Below the pieces are notes generated by a model. It saw only the letters and a program-made list of their open reading frames with translations, was not told where the DNA came from and searched no databases. From Deltaproteobacteria bacterium (GTDB taxonomy: Bacteria; Myxococcota_A; UBA9042; PHBI01; JACKFB01): 64,000 nt of DNA. The stretch is from assembly GCA_020632695.1 (NCBI GenBank), contig JACKFB010000011.1:1-64000 (forward strand). Reading direction: 5' to 3'. The position numbers and the translations under genes were made by a program. Position 1 is the first letter of the stretch. The number at the start of each line of letters is the position of its first letter. Below, in pieces: positions 42,001 to 50,565 of the stretch.

Positions 42001-42728
42001 TCGTGCCCTTCGGCTACATCCCGCCGCTGGTGCAGGGTGTGGAGGCGATGCCGCTCAGCGCGGGCGGCGCCCTGGTGCGCACGCCCACCATGGGCGCCGA
42101 GGGCGGCGAGCACCGCATCGACGTCGACGTGGAGCTGCACGCCGACGGCAGCTTCGACGTGCGCGGCGCCGAGCGCCTGACCGGGCTCTACGCCATGGGC
42201 TGGCGCCACGTGCTGGTCGACCTGCTGCCGGAGGCGCGCGAGCGAGGCCTCGCCGGCGTGGTGCGCCAGAGCTTCCCGGGCGTCGCCGTCGACGCCGTGC
42301 GCATCGACGCGCTCCAGACCCGCGGAGAGCCCCTGGGGCTGAGCTGGACCGCGACCGGGCACCTCTCCGAGCGCCGCGAGCTCACCATGGGCCTGAGCCC
42401 GGAGGGCCTCTCCAGCTCCACCGTGAAGCTCCCCACGCGGAAGACGCCGCTCTTCATGGCGCGCGCTTCCAACCTGCGGGTGGTCGTGACGATCCACCTC
42501 CCCGACGGCGCGATCGTGCGCGACCCGCCGCGCACGCTGGCCATCGACGGCCCGCTGCTCGGCTACGAGCGCGTGGTCACCGCCGAACCGGGGCGCCTCG
42601 TGCTGGACAAGCGCTTCCGCCTGGCACTCGGCACCGTGGAGCCCGCCGAGTACGCCGCCTGGGTCGCCGCCGTCCGGGCGCTGGACCGCGCCGACGTCCT
42701 GCACCTCGCGTTCAGCGGCGCCCGCTGA
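39060..42728 (+). CDS. Large lipoprotein-like DUF3857/transglutaminase relative lacking the catalytic motif
   Basis: A 1222-residue protein. The TTG at 39060 overlaps the previous stop (TTGA) and gives an Arg-rich n-region, a hydrophobic core and a possible lipobox (AGGC). It has the same plan as its neighbour: helical TPR-like half, a DUF3857-type segment beginning 'VEVILSERHVRLLPDGTLVAREHLLFRIIEEG' (about 660), then a transglutaminase-like region. Where active members read GDCKD, this one has 'RAGERAVLLTAACAVAGLECELVL' (about 915-938), so the nucleophile is lost; a 'WLDPSDPF' segment corresponds to the Asp strand. It is probably a non-enzymatic partner or binding paralogue of the upstream protein. 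Confidence 0.85.
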   Translation: MTGGVRRRRRASASRGGRIGLGLLLLALAWLAGAGGCAGAGAQRRGDQLRSAAARGDRGARSALAESVAAGALEGASLAEAAAALQGAERAEDRALAARVDEAMGLDERAAGTWRTLLADEGTPRWLARLAALRLLALVDAVPLGAEDARVLARALGGPQGGEPELGALAEAVAARLDDAGLAALASQRRGWVGSFTRSGRLAPWPALAFDPERPARPSLIGRSGEGAIIATDELHTPDGTVAFAEEGPGLYAATVAVPASDTPWVLEVVSDAGVRVFDGARLVLESDRLGALAAGRQRASVPSGPARPIEIQVATRASAPTLRVALRPAVDAAGLAAVARAAGPPDTLLGRIARLEAALFDDDPARASRAADALAHAAEGVAAEELARFELADPSRPPALSASRARRLLEAAAARLPDDHEARGLLAEALQAAGETGRAYALLDELPTLPLRDRVLLALARDSGATADAARLADAALERVPTSCAALADVLDLRWDQLRHGALTLPARPPRCPSLEPRLAALAQERGQPALALSRLERALADAPPGTARARLESARADALWEAGDPAGSADAALAGLAQRGPAEDLLLQLRRAAVVGQLDSLAAEAATLLRTTPGVSPDARRAWLDPAADLGLPLEDGEALALAAHRAGMHVQAPVEVILSERHVRLLPDGTLVAREHLLFRIIEEGAADRWGEVPLPDGAELLLARTWKPTPAGGLQAIEPEDLVETGSVSLTALQPGAFGEVAWVTLTPPSASRSGAVRVPIFAFESDEAFVRVARLIVRADPSAALTFDASASVPPPERPRPGVLRFEMTDRERVIAEPLDPRPDRRLATVAVAVGADLRELRLARADRLRSLLAAAPPLTALVREALAALPEDAGPESRLEAIYAAALDRVQGGDGGLWQQSASWIAASRAGERAVLLTAACAVAGLECELVLARPRSRGAIDPGDHIADPDDWVYPLVRARLPAGDRWLDPSDPFVPFGYIPPLVQGVEAMPLSAGGALVRTPTMGAEGGEHRIDVDVELHADGSFDVRGAERLTGLYAMGWRHVLVDLLPEARERGLAGVVRQSFPGVAVDAVRIDALQTRGEPLGLSWTATGHLSERRELTMGLSPEGLSSSTVKLPTRKTPLFMARASNLRVVVTIHLPDGAIVRDPPRTLAIDGPLLGYERVVTAEPGRLVLDKRFRLALGTVEPAEYAAWVAAVRALDRADVLHLAFSGAR

Positions 42729-42730
42729 GC

Positions 42731-42768
42731 CGAGCTGCCCCCTCGGTCTCCGGGGGGGGGGAAGCTCG
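42731..42768. terminator. Bidirectional hairpin between convergent genes
   Basis: CGAGCT and a C5 run (42731-42742) pair with a G-run and AGCTCG (to 42768). It fills the 44-base gap between the two convergent stops, so it may terminate both transcripts. No T-run is present. Confidence 0.55.
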
Positions 42769-42772
42769 CTCT

Positions 42773-44212
42773 TCAGGGGAAGGGCAGCAAGCAGGTGATG
42801 AAGTCGCAGTTCTTCTGCTTCAGGCACTCGATCTGCGAGGGGGTGAGCCCGGCCTGCCCGGCGAACGTGCACCCGAGGAAACAGATGGTCGGATCGGTGC
42901 AGTTGTTCGTGCAGAAGGCCATGCAGTCGGCCAGCGCGACGCACGACCCGGACGAGCAGATCGTGCCGACCTCGCACGCGCCGCACGTCCCGCCGCACCC
43001 GTTGTCGCCGCAGGCCTTGCCGCTGCAGTTCGGCGTGCAGGCGACGCACTTGCCCGCCGTGTTGCACGCCTGCCCCACGGCGCAGCTCCCGCACGAACCA
43101 CCGCAGCCGTCGGTCCCGCAGGACTTGCCGCTGCACTGTGGCACGCACGCCGGCTTGCAGTGGCTCAGGGTCGTGCACACGTCGCACACGTTGGCGCAAC
43201 AGTCGCCGTTCGTCTTGCACGTGTCGTCGCAGTAGCACTCGCCGGTGCCCTTGCCACCGCACTGGGTCACCAGGCACTTCGGCACCGTGCAGTCCGCGGG
43301 GCACTTCGCCTCCGTCTCGCCCGCCTCGCAGGTGCCGTTGCCGCACACCGCCGGCGTCACGCAGGCCCCGGCGTCCGAGCAGACCTTGCCGGCCGCGCAG
43401 GTGCCGCAGCTGCTCCCGCACCCGTCGCTGCCGCAGACCTTGCCCGCGCAGTTCGGCACGCACTCGCAGCCGCCCTCCGAGCACACCTCGCCCGCTCCGC
43501 AGGTGCCGCACGAGCCGCCGCACCCGTCGGGCCCGCACTCGACGTCCCCGCAGTCGGGTTGGCACACGCACTGGTTGCCCGAGCACACGTCCTGGCCGTC
43601 GCACTCGCCGCAGGCGTTTCCGCAGCCGTCGTCGCCGCACTCCTTGCCCGCGCACGAGCCCTGGCACGCGCAGTGCCCCTGGTCGCACGAGAAGCCGACG
43701 CTACACGTCCCGCAGGAGCCCCCGCACCCGTCGGGCCCGCAGTTGCGCCCGCCGCAGTCGGGGAAGCAGCACGCGCCGCCGGCGCACTTCTGTCCGCCGG
43801 TGCAGGCCGCGATGAAGGTCCAGCTCGCGCCGCCCGGCCCGCACACCTCGATGTTCGCGCCGTTGCAGCGGGTCTGCCCGGGCTCGCAGGTGCCGTCGCC
43901 GACGTCCTTCGTGTCCGGCTGGGTGACGCCGTCGGGCGCGACCGTGGTGTCCTTCGCCTCCACGTCCTTCGAGGCCACGTCGGGGTCGCCGCTCCCGTCG
44001 CTCACCGTCACGTCCTCGCCCACCTGGGAGTCGGGCCCCGCGTTGGTGTCGCCGCCTCCCAGATCACCGATGCTGCCGTCTTGCGGCGGGAAGTACACGC
44101 CGCCGCCGCCACCCGGGCTGGAGCATCCGCCAGCGGCCAGCAGCGCGATCGCCGCGAGTCGCGCGGCGAGGAAATTCGGGCGTGCGCCGCGATCAACGGG
44201 TCGAGTGACCAT
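42773..44212 (-). CDS. Cys-rich repeat lipoprotein with a somatomedin-B-like module
   Basis: A 479-residue protein from an ATG preceded by GAGGAGGGG. The lipobox ends at Cys30 (LAAGGC). An Asp/Thr/Val-rich stalk (about 31-95) is followed by 'CEPGQTRCNGANIEVCGPGG' and six copies of a 33-36-residue module with the pattern C-x3-C-x3-C-G-x-[DN]-G-C-G-x2-C-G-x-C. Four copies come first, then a different insert whose 'GECYCDDTCKTNGDCC' core matches the somatomedin-B pattern, then two more copies. The C-terminus is also Cys-rich and hydrophobic ('FITCLLPFP'). It should be a stiff, disulfide-rich surface protein. Partner unknown; adhesion or protein binding is a guess. Confidence 0.88.
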   Translation of the reverse strand: MVTRPVDRGARPNFLAARLAAIALLAAGGCSSPGGGGGVYFPPQDGSIGDLGGGDTNAGPDSQVGEDVTVSDGSGDPDVASKDVEAKDTTVAPDGVTQPDTKDVGDGTCEPGQTRCNGANIEVCGPGGASWTFIAACTGGQKCAGGACCFPDCGGRNCGPDGCGGSCGTCSVGFSCDQGHCACQGSCAGKECGDDGCGNACGECDGQDVCSGNQCVCQPDCGDVECGPDGCGGSCGTCGAGEVCSEGGCECVPNCAGKVCGSDGCGSSCGTCAAGKVCSDAGACVTPAVCGNGTCEAGETEAKCPADCTVPKCLVTQCGGKGTGECYCDDTCKTNGDCCANVCDVCTTLSHCKPACVPQCSGKSCGTDGCGGSCGSCAVGQACNTAGKCVACTPNCSGKACGDNGCGGTCGACEVGTICSSGSCVALADCMAFCTNNCTDPTICFLGCTFAGQAGLTPSQIECLKQKNCDFITCLLPFP

Positions 44213-44254
44213 GTCCCCTCCTCGGCGGTCGGAGGCCCCGCCCATGCGGGCGAC

Positions 44255-44283
44255 CCGATAGCACCGGCTCCGGTTCGTTGCAA
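44255..44283 (-). promoter_or_regulatory. Putative sigma70-type promoter for the Cys-rich lipoprotein
   Basis: On the minus strand TTGCAA (44283-44278), a 17-base spacer and TATCGG (44260-44255). The leader would be about 36 bases and carries the GAGGAGGGG ribosome site. Confidence 0.45.
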
Positions 44284-44334
44284 CCGCGCGGCAGCATTGG
44301 ACACTCCTGGCTGCAGCGGACCGCAGCGCGAGGC

Positions 44335-44363
44335 GGGCGCGCGCCCTGCTCAGGTGGTATAGG
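44335..44363 (+). promoter_or_regulatory. Putative promoter GGGCGC-N17-TATAGG
   Basis: GGGCGC (44335-44340), 17 bases, TATAGG (44358-44363). The upstream box differs by one base from the TGGCGC seen at three other promoters. The ATG at 44390 follows after 26 bases, with GGAG in between. Confidence 0.35.
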
Positions 44364-44389
44364 CGACCTGTCGGAGCCTGGAGATCTAC

Positions 44390-44794
44390 ATGTGGCGACG
44401 TCGCCTGGTCATCACCGTCACGAGCCTCCTGGCGTGGGGCGCCTGCGCGCCACGGGACACCGCACCCCGCCGAGCCGACCCGGCGGAGGTCGTGCTCGCG
44501 TGGCACAGCGCCCTGGTCGAGGGGCGCCCGCGCGACGCCTTCGCGCTCCTGGCCCCCGAAGCTCGCGACGGCCTGGACGAGGCCGCCTTCGTGGCGCTCT
44601 ACGAACGCCGCCGCGACGCGCTCGTCGCCCAGGCCGAGGAGCTGGTCCGGGCGGTGCGGGTCCAGCGCCCCGACGAGCGCGCCTGGGTCGCCTCCGCGGG
44701 CGAGACCCTCGAGGTGGTGCTGACCACCGAGGGCTGGCGCCTGCTCGGCAAAAGCGCGCCGGCGCCAACAGATCTGCCGCCCGAGACCCGTTGA
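44390..44794 (+). CDS. Small hypothetical lipoprotein
   Basis: A 134-residue protein with an Arg-rich n-region and lipobox 'WGAC' (Cys19). The mature part ('PAEVVLAWHSALVEGRPRDAFALLAPEARDGLDEAAFVALYERRR ... WRLLGK', shown with gaps) has the helix-then-strand pattern of small NTF2-like/DUF4878-type lipoproteins, but similarity is too faint to name. It lies 43 bases before a Ser/Thr kinase gene and is probably co-transcribed with it, so it might act as a periplasmic partner of that kinase; this is inference. Confidence 0.75.
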   Translation: MWRRRLVITVTSLLAWGACAPRDTAPRRADPAEVVLAWHSALVEGRPRDAFALLAPEARDGLDEAAFVALYERRRDALVAQAEELVRAVRVQRPDERAWVASAGETLEVVLTTEGWRLLGKSAPAPTDLPPETR

Positions 44795-44837
44795 ACCGAT
44801 CGCGCGGGCCGGCACCCGCCAGGCACACCGAGGACGC

Positions 44838-46544
<1,707 letters not shown>

Positions 46545-46566
46545 GCCGCGACCGCCGCGCCGGGGC

Positions 46567-48216
46567 TCAATACACCCGCTCGACCTTCGCCCCCGAGTAG
46601 TAGTGCTTCAGGATGGCCGCGGCGGAGCTTCCCCGCTCGGCCATGCCGATGGCTCCGTACTGGCACATGCCGACGCCGTGCCCGTAGCCCCCTCCGGTGA
46701 AGCGCCACCGCCCGTCCTCGCGGTCGACGACGAACATGCCGCTCTTGAGGTTGCCCAGCAGGCGCCTCACCGGCAACTCCCGCTCGACGACCACCTCGCC
46801 GTCGGTGCCGACGAAACGCACCGCGGTCACGCGCCCCGACACGCCGCGCCCCTGCACCTCGATGGCGGTCACGTGGCCGATCGGGTGGCGGGCGTTGACC
46901 ATGCGGTCCAGCTCGTCGTCGGGCAGCGCGCGCTCCCAGCGAAAGGAGCCACGGCCCTTGGTCGTCAACGCGCACCACGAGTCCGGCGGATGCTCGAGGA
47001 AGCGCCGAAGCTGCGCCTCGGTGGGCGCCTCGTTGCGGGCCCACCCGATGTCCGCGCGATCCGGCGCGTCCGGCACGCCCCGCAGCGACGCCCGGGCGGC
47101 CCCGCCCCACACCGCGTCGCAGTCCTCGGTGTGCCCGCCGCAGGACGCGCTGTAGACGCTGTCGACGAGCTGCCCGTCACCGTCGAAGAGCATGCGCCCG
47201 TGGGTCCTGGCGACGGCGGCGTCCGTGCGCGCCTCCTCGCGCGATCGCCCCGCGTACACCTGGCAGTGCTGCTCCGAGCACACCAGGTAGGGATCGGCCA
47301 GATGCCGCACCCCCAGCTTGGCCAGCAGCTCCCCCCGCGCCGTGATGGCCTGGGCCTCCAGGGCCGCGGCCGGCGCGCTGGGGAAGGTCTCGGCCGGCAC
47401 CAGCCCCCGCAGCATCTCCTCGGCGGGCACCCGGTTGACCACCGCCAGCCGGCCGCTCGGGTCGATGGCCACGATGATCGTCCCGTGAAAAGAGCGGTCC
47501 TGGAACCCGTGCTGCGCGTAGCCGCGCGCGTACTCGACCCGGGCGACCTCCACCGGGCCGCCATCCGCCGCGGCCACGGCGAGCAGGTTGTGCTGGCTCA
47601 CCGTCAGCCCCGTCGCCCGGTCCACGGCCAGCACGGTGCCGGTCGCGCGCTTGACCGGCTCGGCGAACACTCCCGGCACCGTCGCCAGGTTCCACGCGCT
47701 CGCCAGCTCCGCCGCCCGCGCCTCCGCGGCCTCCGGCGTCGCGTGCGGCGCGCTCTCGACCAGGAAGCTGCGCCGATTGTCGAGCATCCGCGCGGGGTAG
47801 CCGACGACGCCCCCCAGCTCCATCGTGTCCACGCTCAGGCCTCGGTCCGTCCAACGGTGCCGGGCCTTCGCCATCTCGGCGAACTCGCTGGGCGGCAGCG
47901 ACTCCAGCGCCACGCGATACCGCGTCTGGCCCGGCGTGGCGTCGTGGGCCGACAGCGTCAGCGCGTGCCCCGGCGGCAGCGTGACCGTCGCGTCGCCCGG
48001 CCCCGACAGCGCCACCGTCAGCCCGGCCGCGGCCCGCAGGGTGACCGACTCCTGCCCCTCCATGAGGCCCACCGTCACCACGGGCTGGCCGTCGGCGGCG
48101 AACCGGAGCTGCGTCGAGTAGAGCAGGTCGGCGTCGTCGTGCCGCCCCTCGGCGGGCACCTGCGAGGCGAGGCCGAGCGCCATCATCGCCGGCAGGATCA
48201 GAGCGGGGGGCACCAT
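46567..48216 (-). CDS. SpoIID/LytB-domain secreted protein
   Basis: A 549-residue exported protein with a short hydrophobic N-terminus. The SpoIID domain (about 255-545) shows the family landmarks 'VPAEEMLRGLVPAE', 'EAQAITARGELLAK', 'VYSASCGGHTEDCDAVW' and 'GGGYGHGVGMCQYGA'. Characterised SpoIID proteins are lytic transglycosylases acting on peptidoglycan stripped of stem peptides, and LytB-type relatives enhance amidases. The first 250 residues include a SPOR-like stretch ('ESAPHATPEAAEARAAELASAW'). This organism is not expected to form endospores by the Firmicutes route, so a role in septal or envelope peptidoglycan is more likely. It converges on the upstream kinase with a 22-base gap. Confidence 0.9.
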   Translation of the reverse strand: MVPPALILPAMMALGLASQVPAEGRHDDADLLYSTQLRFAADGQPVVTVGLMEGQESVTLRAAAGLTVALSGPGDATVTLPPGHALTLSAHDATPGQTRYRVALESLPPSEFAEMAKARHRWTDRGLSVDTMELGGVVGYPARMLDNRRSFLVESAPHATPEAAEARAAELASAWNLATVPGVFAEPVKRATGTVLAVDRATGLTVSQHNLLAVAAADGGPVEVARVEYARGYAQHGFQDRSFHGTIIVAIDPSGRLAVVNRVPAEEMLRGLVPAETFPSAPAAALEAQAITARGELLAKLGVRHLADPYLVCSEQHCQVYAGRSREEARTDAAVARTHGRMLFDGDGQLVDSVYSASCGGHTEDCDAVWGGAARASLRGVPDAPDRADIGWARNEAPTEAQLRRFLEHPPDSWCALTTKGRGSFRWERALPDDELDRMVNARHPIGHVTAIEVQGRGVSGRVTAVRFVGTDGEVVVERELPVRRLLGNLKSGMFVVDREDGRWRFTGGGYGHGVGMCQYGAIGMAERGSSAAAILKHYYSGAKVERVY

Positions 48217-48222
48217 GCGCGA

Positions 48223-48251
48223 GTCCTAGCGCTGCGGCCGCGCTGCTGCAA
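48223..48251 (-). promoter_or_regulatory. Putative sigma70-type promoter for the SpoIID-like gene
   Basis: On the minus strand TTGCAG (48251-48246), a 17-base spacer and TAGGAC (48228-48223), then 6 bases to the ATG at 48216. The geometry implies a leaderless transcript, and the -35 box is identical to that of nadE. Confidence 0.5.
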
Positions 48252-48331
48252 GAAACTCCGGCGTCTCCGCGCGGCCGGACGCCGCCTCGCCGCGAGCTCC
48301 CGCTCCGACCCGGCCGCACCCTTCACGCGCG

Positions 48332-48360
48332 TTGGCACCGTGGAGATCTGGGGCTATAGT
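48332..48360 (+). promoter_or_regulatory. Putative sigma70-type promoter for the tail-anchored kinase
   Basis: TTGGCA (48332-48337), a 17-base spacer and TATAGT (48355-48360). Transcription would start near 48367, which supports the TTG start at 48388 over an in-frame GTG at 48340. Confidence 0.6.
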
Positions 48361-48387
48361 CGGCGCTCCCAGGCGCCAGGGGGCCCC

Positions 48388-49788
48388 TTGTCGCAGTCGC
48401 CGCGAAGCACGTCGAAGCAGTCGAACCGCCAGCGCTACCAGATCCAGAAGAAGATCGACATGGGTGGCATGGCCGAGATCTTTCTCGGCAAGGCCATCAG
48501 CCTCGGCGGAATCGAGCGCACCGTCGCCATCAAGCGCGTGCTCCCGGCCCTGACCAAGAACGAGCAGTTCATCGGGATGTTCCTCGATGAGGCGCGCCTC
48601 TCGATGCAGCTCACCCACGCCAACATCGTGCAGGTCTTCGATGTGGGGCGTTCGGCCGGCACCTACTTCATCGTCATGGAGTTCGTCGACGGCTACAACC
48701 TGCGCCGCATCTTCCAGAAGGCCTCCGAGGTCGGGTTCCGCATCCCGCTGGAGATAGCGACCTACATGATCGCCGACGTGTGCAAGGGCCTCGCCCACGC
48801 CCACGAGAAGGTCGACGACAAGGGCGCTCACCTGCACATCGTGCACCGCGACCTGTCGCCGCCGAACATCCTCGTCTCCTCGTCGGGCGAGGTGAAGATC
48901 ACCGACTTCGGCCTGGCCAAGGCGCTCTCGCACGTCAGCCAGACCGACCCGGGCGTGGTGAAGGGCAAGTTCAGCTACCTGTCGCCCGAAGCGGCCGAGG
49001 GCAAGCCCGTCGACCACCGCGCCGACATCTTCGCCGCCGGCATCTGTCTGTGGGAGCTGCTGGCCAATCGGCGGCTCTTCCTCGGCAAGAACGACATGGA
49101 GACCGTCGACCAGGTGCGCGCGGCCGAGGTGCCGAAGCTGAGCGCGCTGAACCCCGACGTCACCAGCCGCTTCGAGCGCATCCTCGAGCGCGCCCTCGAG
49201 AAGGACCCGCGCAAGCGCTACACCAGCGCGCGCGACTTCGGCGACGCCCTGGCGCAGTACCTCTTCTCCAACAACCTGAAGGTCACCAGCTACGACGTGG
49301 CGGCCATGCTGCAGCGCCTCTTCTCCGAGTCGGGCATCGCCCACCAGTCGCCGGAGGAGCGCATCGGCTCGCTCCTGCAGGAGGAGATCCTCAGCCAGTC
49401 CATGCTGGGGCACGTCGGCGGCGGCGACATCGACGGCAGCCGCCCCATCGACGCGGCCTCCCTCAACGTGGCGGTCACCCCGCGCTTCGACCTGAAGGAG
49501 TTCTGGTCGAACGCCGGCATGCCCCAGCCGATGATCTCCGGGCCGGGCCACCGCACCGCCACCGTGATGGCGATGGAGGCGGTGCGCTCTCCAGACGAGC
49601 TGGTGGCGATGCTCGAGGGCGGTCACCTCGACAGCCGCGGGCGCACCGCGGAGTCGGGCGTCCACATCCCCGAGGTCAGCACCGAACCGGCGAGCGGCGG
49701 CGGCTCGAAGGCCCTGACGGCGATCGCCGTGGTGGTGGTCCTCGCGCTCATCGGCGCAGCGGTCTGGTACTTCTTCCTGCGCACCTGA
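48388..49788 (+). CDS. Ser/Thr protein kinase with C-terminal membrane anchor
   Basis: A 466-residue kinase from a TTG chosen because it lies just downstream of a good promoter and the kinase fold starts at about residue 17. Lys49 sits in VAIKR, catalytic Asp155 in HRDLSPPN (a variant frequent in myxobacterial kinases), then 'ITDFGLA' and 'FSYLSPEAAEG'. The glycine loop is weak ('KKIDMGGMAEIFLG') but usable. After the kinase domain (to about 290) there is a helical region and linker, then a single membrane segment (about 441-462) three residues from the end. It is therefore tail-anchored, with everything in the cytoplasm. The gene is monocistronic. Confidence 0.92.
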   Translation: MSQSPRSTSKQSNRQRYQIQKKIDMGGMAEIFLGKAISLGGIERTVAIKRVLPALTKNEQFIGMFLDEARLSMQLTHANIVQVFDVGRSAGTYFIVMEFVDGYNLRRIFQKASEVGFRIPLEIATYMIADVCKGLAHAHEKVDDKGAHLHIVHRDLSPPNILVSSSGEVKITDFGLAKALSHVSQTDPGVVKGKFSYLSPEAAEGKPVDHRADIFAAGICLWELLANRRLFLGKNDMETVDQVRAAEVPKLSALNPDVTSRFERILERALEKDPRKRYTSARDFGDALAQYLFSNNLKVTSYDVAAMLQRLFSESGIAHQSPEERIGSLLQEEILSQSMLGHVGGGDIDGSRPIDAASLNVAVTPRFDLKEFWSNAGMPQPMISGPGHRTATVMAMEAVRSPDELVAMLEGGHLDSRGRTAESGVHIPEVSTEPASGGGSKALTAIAVVVVLALIGAAVWYFFLRT

Positions 49789-49807
49789 GCAGCAGCGGGG
49801 CGGCGCG

Positions 49808-50401
49808 TCAGAAGTAGTAGACCGCGCTGAGCGTGCCGGTGATGGCGCCGGACCCGATGCCGATGCCGATGGAGCGCGGGATCTTCGTGGAGCCGTGGCC
49901 CTCACCGTCCAGCGCCGCGCCGTCCTTGGGCACGAACACGAACATCAGGCCGGTCGCGACGCCGACGCTGAAGTTGTCCGAGAGGAAGAACTCGAGGGCG
50001 ACGGGCACCTCGATGATGACCTGCAGGATGCCGCTGGTGCGCGCCGGGTCTTCGAGGCGCGCGGCACGCTCGCTCTCGTAGCCCAGCGCCAGGCGGGCGC
50101 CGGCCGACAGGTTGGCGTGCAGCGAGCGCGCGAAGTTGTAGGCGAACCCGACCGAGCCGGTGAACGTGGTGGCCAGGCCGCGGCGGTCCTCCTCCTTGAC
50201 CGACACGATGTCCACGCCGAGCACGCCCATGATCCCGAAGGCGGCGCCGGGCCAGTAGCGGATCGCCAGGCCGGTCACCCCGCCGAGGGACTGCTCGAGC
50301 CCGACGCCGAGCTTGCCGTTCATGTCCTTGGCCTGCGCCGGCGCCGGGCCGACGCAGCACAGCGCGACCAGGGCGACGGCGGCGATGATGGCGGTGCGCA
50401 T
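49808..50401 (-). CDS. Small outer-membrane beta-barrel-like protein
   Basis: A 197-residue protein with a signal peptide (about 1-24, ending 'PAQAKD'). The mature part has amphipathic strands ('KLGVGLEQSLGGVTGLAIRYWPG', 'FTGSVGFAYNFARSLHANLSAGARLALGYES', 'ALEFFLSDNFSVGVATGLMFVFVP') and ends 'LSAVYYF', with the terminal aromatic typical of outer-membrane proteins recognised by BamA. No specific family or ligand is evident. It differs from the paralogous barrel-like pair at 11-13 kb. It converges on the kinase gene. Confidence 0.8.
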   Translation of the reverse strand: MRTAIIAAVALVALCCVGPAPAQAKDMNGKLGVGLEQSLGGVTGLAIRYWPGAAFGIMGVLGVDIVSVKEEDRRGLATTFTGSVGFAYNFARSLHANLSAGARLALGYESERAARLEDPARTSGILQVIIEVPVALEFFLSDNFSVGVATGLMFVFVPKDGAALDGEGHGSTKIPRSIGIGIGSGAITGTLSAVYYF

Positions 50402-50531
50402 GGGGGGCCTCGGCGTGGTCGGGGCCCTCGGCGACCCCGCGGCCCCAAGGTGCCGCTCGGCGCGGGCAACGTCAACGCGACACCGACCGCATCCGATGCG
50501 CTCCAGTCGCGCATCGACCTGGACGCCCTGC

Positions 50532-50537
50532 TATACT
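50532..50537 (+). promoter_or_regulatory. -10-like box upstream of the PGRS-like gene
   Basis: TATACT, five of six bases of the consensus, 28 bases before the ATG at 50566, with a CCGGAGG ribosome site between them. No convincing -35 box is seen at 16-18 bases. Confidence 0.35.
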
Positions 50538-50565
50538 CCTCCGCCACCGGAGGTCTCGACGCCGT

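Noticed and set aside
41319..43688. A minus-strand frame of 789 codons joining the DUF3857 relative and the Cys-rich lipoprotein region.
   Set aside because: It is out of frame with both real genes and shows Arg/Gly-rich shadow sequence.
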